7,614 nucleotides of DNA from HRBIN01 sp038891515 (GTDB lineage Archaea > Thermoproteota > Nitrososphaeria_A > Caldarchaeales > Caldarchaeaceae): contig JAWAEB010000074.1 of NCBI GenBank assembly GCA_038891515.1, positions 1-7,614 of the forward strand, given 5' to 3'. Positions 5,785-7,614 of the stretch are shown here, in pieces. The notes under the pieces are model-generated. The model saw only the letters and a list, made by a program, of their open reading frames with translations. It ran no database searches and had not been told where the DNA came from. The translations under genes were made by a program, and so were the position numbers. Within the stretch, counting starts at the first letter, position 1. The number at the start of each line of letters is the position of its first letter.

Positions 5785-5831
5785 GACAGAACAACCGCAG
5801 CCCCAGGCCAAAGGCCTTAAGTTAACAGAGC
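5521..5831 (-). mobile_element. Truncated copy 1 of an IS6-like DDE insertion sequence
   Basis: The element's left end, TTAACAGAGC read on the plus strand (5822-5831), matches the left end of copy 2 (GCTCTGTTAA at 6295). The two copies also share the next bases, CTTAAGG-CTTTGG-CTGG, differing at a few positions. The element runs leftward and is cut at about 5500-5545, where it joins the IS607 tnpA. The right end is missing. The copy is about 300 bases long, roughly half the length of copy 2. Confidence 0.72.
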
Positions 5832-5883
5832 CGTGATGAATTGCCGATGGATTTAAATGATTGTTTAGGATAATGTTCTTGAG

Positions 5884-6204
5884 ATGAAGGTTAGGAGGAC
5901 TATTAAGGCTAAGATTCTTGAGCTTCGTAAAGGTAAAGTGGAGCTTTGAGACGTGAATACAAAAACTGGCAATGCTATCTTCGGGGGATAAGGATGCTCC
6001 ATTGTATTCTGCTACAAGATAGCAGGCTGATAGGCTCCTAAAAGGTTTGGAGAAAGGTTCGATTCAAACAAGAGCAAACAAGAGTATCCTTTGATTCTGA
6101 GAAAGGATGTCTTCAGGAAGGATACCAAGCTTACGCCTTATTGGCTCAAAGTTACTATATACGGAGTTATAGGCGGAGTAGACGTTCCAATAAAGACCCA
6201 TTAG
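5884..6204 (+). pseudogene. tnpB: 5' remnant of a second, different tnpB
   Basis: Starting at ATG 5884, the plus strand reads MKVRRTIKAKILELRKGKVE. It then shifts frame into REYKNWQCYLRG, then GDKDAPLYSATR, a stop, QADRLLKGLEKG, another shift to EYPLILRKDVFRKDTKLTPY, and WLKVTIYGVIGGVDVPIKTH followed by a TAG. This is the N-terminal region of a TnpB subgroup whose proteins start MKVRRTIKAK; it does not resemble the N-terminus of the IS607 tnpB to its left, so it comes from another element. At least three frameshifts or stops are seen. The RuvC nuclease core and zinc finger are absent. An ATTTAAAT stretch (5851-5858) about 29 bases upstream may be a relic promoter. The remnant lies between the two outward-reading DDE copies. 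Confidence 0.75.
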
Positions 6205-6294
6205 TCGCTATTGTTGTTAAGACTTCCTGCACTTAGGGACTAGGGCCTCAACAAAATCTGTAGGACAAGAAAAATCTTTCGGTCAGTCGGATGG
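6205..6294. other. Short unassigned stretch between tnpB remnant and DDE copy 2
   Basis: About 90 bases follow the second tnpB remnant. They have stops in all frames I read and no clear match. They are probably eroded sequence of the same tnpB or its flank. Confidence 0.4.
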
Positions 6295-6900
6295 GCTCTG
6301 TTAACTTAAGGTCTTTGGTCTGGTGTTTTCTCGTTGTTTTATGTTTTTGGGAGAGGGAGCCTTACCCGCTGGTCTTGTACGGCCTCTACCTAGTCTTCCT
6401 TGGCTTGAGCTTCAGGAGGTTCTTCAAGGCTGGGTGTAGGGTATCCATTTTCCTGGTATGAGGCGGTGGTGGTTGGAGGCCTGATGGCACGGGTTTGTTT
6501 GCTTAAGAGCCTTTCAGCAAGCGTATCCCAGGCTTCTGGCTCTCATGGAGGGGGAACGACATCCATGCTGAGCTATTCCTATTGAGCCTCGTGAAGGCTT
6601 ATGGAAGCCATCCGGTCTGGACCGATGGAGCGCCCTAGTACCCTGAGTCATGCACAAGGCTCGGCTTAGCCCACCGCAGGTATAGGTTTGGGGATTGGGT
6701 TTAAGAAGCCATGGAGAGGGCTGTCCAACTGCTCAAGGACGGGGTGGAGAGCTTCGACACCCAAATACCCATGCAGAGGGAGGGATTGTATGCTTGAGCA
6801 TGTCTGGAGATGGCTTAGCCTACTCCAGCTTTTGAGCCAGCCAGAGACACTAACCATAATCCATAACATCAGAGGGGTGATGACGATGACTTAACAGAGC
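6295..6900 (+). mobile_element. Copy 2 of the IS6-like DDE insertion sequence, full span but degenerate
   Basis: The element is bounded by a perfect 10-base terminal inverted repeat, GCTCTGTTAA (6295-6304) and TTAACAGAGC (6891-6900), with a transposase relic between them. GATGG lies directly before the left end (6290-6294) and also, one base away, after the right end (6902-6906). It may be a target duplication, but the one-base offset leaves this open. At 606 bases it is shorter than usual for such elements, mainly because of an internal deletion in the transposase. Confidence 0.75.
6340..6860 (+). pseudogene. Degenerate IS6-like DDE transposase (copy 2)
   Basis: Fragments appear in order and in several frames: EPYPLVLYGLYLVFLGLSFRR; then, after a deletion of about 25-30 residues relative to copy 1, KAGCRVSIFLV; EAVVVGGLMARV; AELFLLSLVKAYGSHPVWTDGAP; YPESCTRLGLAHRRYRFGDWV; and EAMERAVQLLKDGVESFD. 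The WTDGAP segment fits the second catalytic Asp, and EAMERAVQ fits the catalytic Glu of a DDE enzyme. At least four stops or frameshifts interrupt it, including TAG after TDGAP and TAA before EAMERAV. It complements copy 1, which keeps the N-terminal part in better condition. Confidence 0.75.
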
Positions 6901-6918
6901 AGATGGCAGACGTAACTG

Positions 6919-6926
6919 TTTAAAAG
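6919..6926 (+). promoter_or_regulatory. TATA element for the 71-residue protein gene
   Basis: TTTAAAAG is centred about 26 bases before the ATG at 6948, which fits a leaderless transcript. It lies only 18 bases beyond the right end of the DDE element, so the insertion may have replaced sequence just upstream of the promoter. Confidence 0.5.
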
Positions 6927-6947
6927 GCAGGTTTGCCGCCCCGTCTT

Positions 6948-7163
6948 ATGCAAAGGCCGGGCAGGTGGTCAGAGGAGCAGAAGTATGAGGTCATCCGCTC
7001 AAGCTTGGGCAACGCACTCATCAACCTGAAAATTCTCATAGGCTCTGGTCATGTACAGGAGATGGGGCTTCTCACTCTGGAGGAGAGAGAAGTACTGGTT
7101 AAGGCGGCTTCGGTTGTTCAGGATGTTCTGAAGAGGGCCAAGGAGAAGGGCATAGTAAAGTAG
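6948..7163 (+). CDS. Small helical protein of unknown function (71 residues)
   Basis: From the ATG at 6948 this gives 71 residues beginning MQRPGRWSEEQKYEVIRSSL. I chose this start over the in-frame TTG at 6933 because the TATA element is about 26 bases upstream and a leaderless start fits. The sequence is charged and looks mostly helical: a first helix (about 8-30) with SSLGNALINLKILIG, a GHVQEMG turn, and a second helix (about 40-66) with LTLEEREVLVKAASVVQDVL, ending in a basic tail. It has no Cys, no signal peptide and no membrane segment, so it is probably cytoplasmic. I recognise no family. The amphipathic two-helix pattern could form a dimer or a cap on a larger complex, but that is inference. 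It is intact, unlike everything to its left back to 4006. Confidence 0.65.
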   Translation: MQRPGRWSEEQKYEVIRSSLGNALINLKILIGSGHVQEMGLLTLEEREVLVKAASVVQDVLKRAKEKGIVK

Positions 7164-7491
7164 CCTTAATATTGATAAAGTTTAGGGTCTCTCGCTTGGC
7201 TATTGGGTCGTCTAGGAACGGTAGCTCCATATCATGTGTGAACTCACGGGTCGCCTGTAGCCTACGCGAGTTCATATCTGTTTATATATGCTGTCCTACA
7301 ATTGCTACAATATACATCTCACTTAATAGTGTGGTGTAAATGCCGGGGGATAAACCAGCGCATCTCATAATCCGATGCTTTCCGGATAGTAGGGTATTTA
7401 AAGCTTGGATGGGCTTTTCCTTTCCTGTGACTCTTCTAGCCCTGAGCTTAGGGTATTTTAGGTGCCTGGCTTTTTTATAACCCCGAAGTTT
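7164..7491. other. Intergenic region with no convincing gene
   Basis: No frame here gives a recognisable protein, and I see no tRNA or rRNA signature. It contains an imperfect hairpin (7239-7274), a TATA-like stretch (TTTATATATG near 7279-7288) and short unsupported open frames on both strands. Confidence 0.5.
7239..7274. repeat. Imperfect inverted repeat, 10-base arms
   Basis: TGAACTCACG (7239-7248) pairs with CGCGAGTTCA (7265-7274) with one mismatch, leaving a 16-base loop. It lies about 75 bases after the stop of the 71-residue gene and just before a TATA-like stretch. It could be an operator or an RNA hairpin; nothing in the sequence decides. Confidence 0.5.
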
Positions 7492-7614
7492 ATGACGACA
7501 ACAATACCTAGGCATGACCATAGGGCAAGGTCTGAAAGAAACCGCGGGCTTTATAGATACCGGGTGACTGTTCTCGAGGAGCCCCCAAAATCTCTAGGCG
7601 GGTTCCAGATTTTC
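7492..7614 (+). CDS. Possible 5' end of a gene running off the window
   Basis: From ATG 7492 a frame stays open for 41 codons to the window edge. It begins MTTTIPRHDHRARSE and then reads RYRVTVLEEPPKSLGGFQIF, a more protein-like stretch. A TATA-like TTTTTATAA (7472-7480) lies upstream, though closer to the ATG than usual. An alternative start is the GTG at 7564. No family is recognisable from this length, and the frame could be open by chance. Confidence 0.35.
   Translation, partial: MTTTIPRHDHRARSERNRGLYRYRVTVLEEPPKSLGGFQIF

Noticed and set aside
6050..6070. GGTTCGATTC resembling a tRNA T-arm
   Set aside because: No acceptor or anticodon stem can be built around it, and it is explained as coding sequence of the second tnpB remnant.
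6666..6894. Open frames of 67 and 68 codons on opposite strands
   Set aside because: Both lie over the degenerate DDE transposase, whose catalytic-Glu region is readable in another frame.
7099..7275. 58-codon minus-strand open frame containing THDMELPFLDDPIAKRE
   Set aside because: The middle looks protein-like, but its end is antisense to the 71-residue gene. Its TATA-like stretch is too close to the ATG, and no family is recognised.
7282..7521. 79-codon basic minus-strand open frame with a TATA-like stretch about 33 bases upstream of its ATG
   Set aside because: It has no recognisable motifs and overlaps the possible plus-strand gene start at 7492. It cannot be supported over chance.

Overview
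The window looks like chromosomal DNA from a thermophilic archaeon, probably of the TACK/Thermoproteota side (Caldarchaeales- or Nitrososphaeria-like is a guess). The evidence: the C-terminus of an F420-dependent methylenetetrahydromethanopterin reductase (Mer); AT-rich TATA elements 25-30 bases before start codons, as for leaderless archaeal mRNAs; a stand-alone MetE-core methionine synthase; and archaeal-style IS607/TnpB elements. I could not run a search, so all family calls rest on motifs read by eye.

Left half (1-4005), mostly ordinary genes on the + strand: the end of mer (3-161); a membrane-anchored coiled-coil protein with a C-terminal zinc-ribbon-like end (218-1153); an orphan LeuD-type isopropylmalate/aconitase-family small subunit (1214-1840); then, convergent on the - strand, the decayed C-terminal third of a mercuric-reductase-like flavoprotein (1842-2196); then a two-gene unit of an OsmC-family protein (2307-2843) and a MetE-core methyltransferase (2848-4005), 4 bases apart. 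Mer makes methyl-tetrahydromethanopterin, and the MetE-like enzyme needs a methyl donor, so the two may be linked metabolically though they are not in one operon.

Right half (4006-6900) is a graveyard of mobile elements. An IS607-type element lies on the - strand: the 3' part of tnpA (serine recombinase) overlaps tnpB. The tnpB gene (4021-5227) is the highlight. Its segment about 4094-4356 has been inverted in place between a 4-base inverted repeat CATC/GATG. Flipping it back on paper and adding one base at each of two A/T runs gives one unbroken 402-codon TnpB with all RuvC acidic residues and the zinc finger. Beyond it are a truncated DDE (IS6-like) transposase copy on the - strand (to 5831), the 5' part of a second, different tnpB on the + strand (5884-6204), and a second degenerate copy of the same DDE element on the + strand (6295-6900) with 10-base perfect terminal inverted repeats.

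Right edge (6901-7614): a short, apparently intact gene of unknown function with its own TATA element (6948-7163), about 330 bases without a convincing gene but with a hairpin, and a possible gene start running off the window end.
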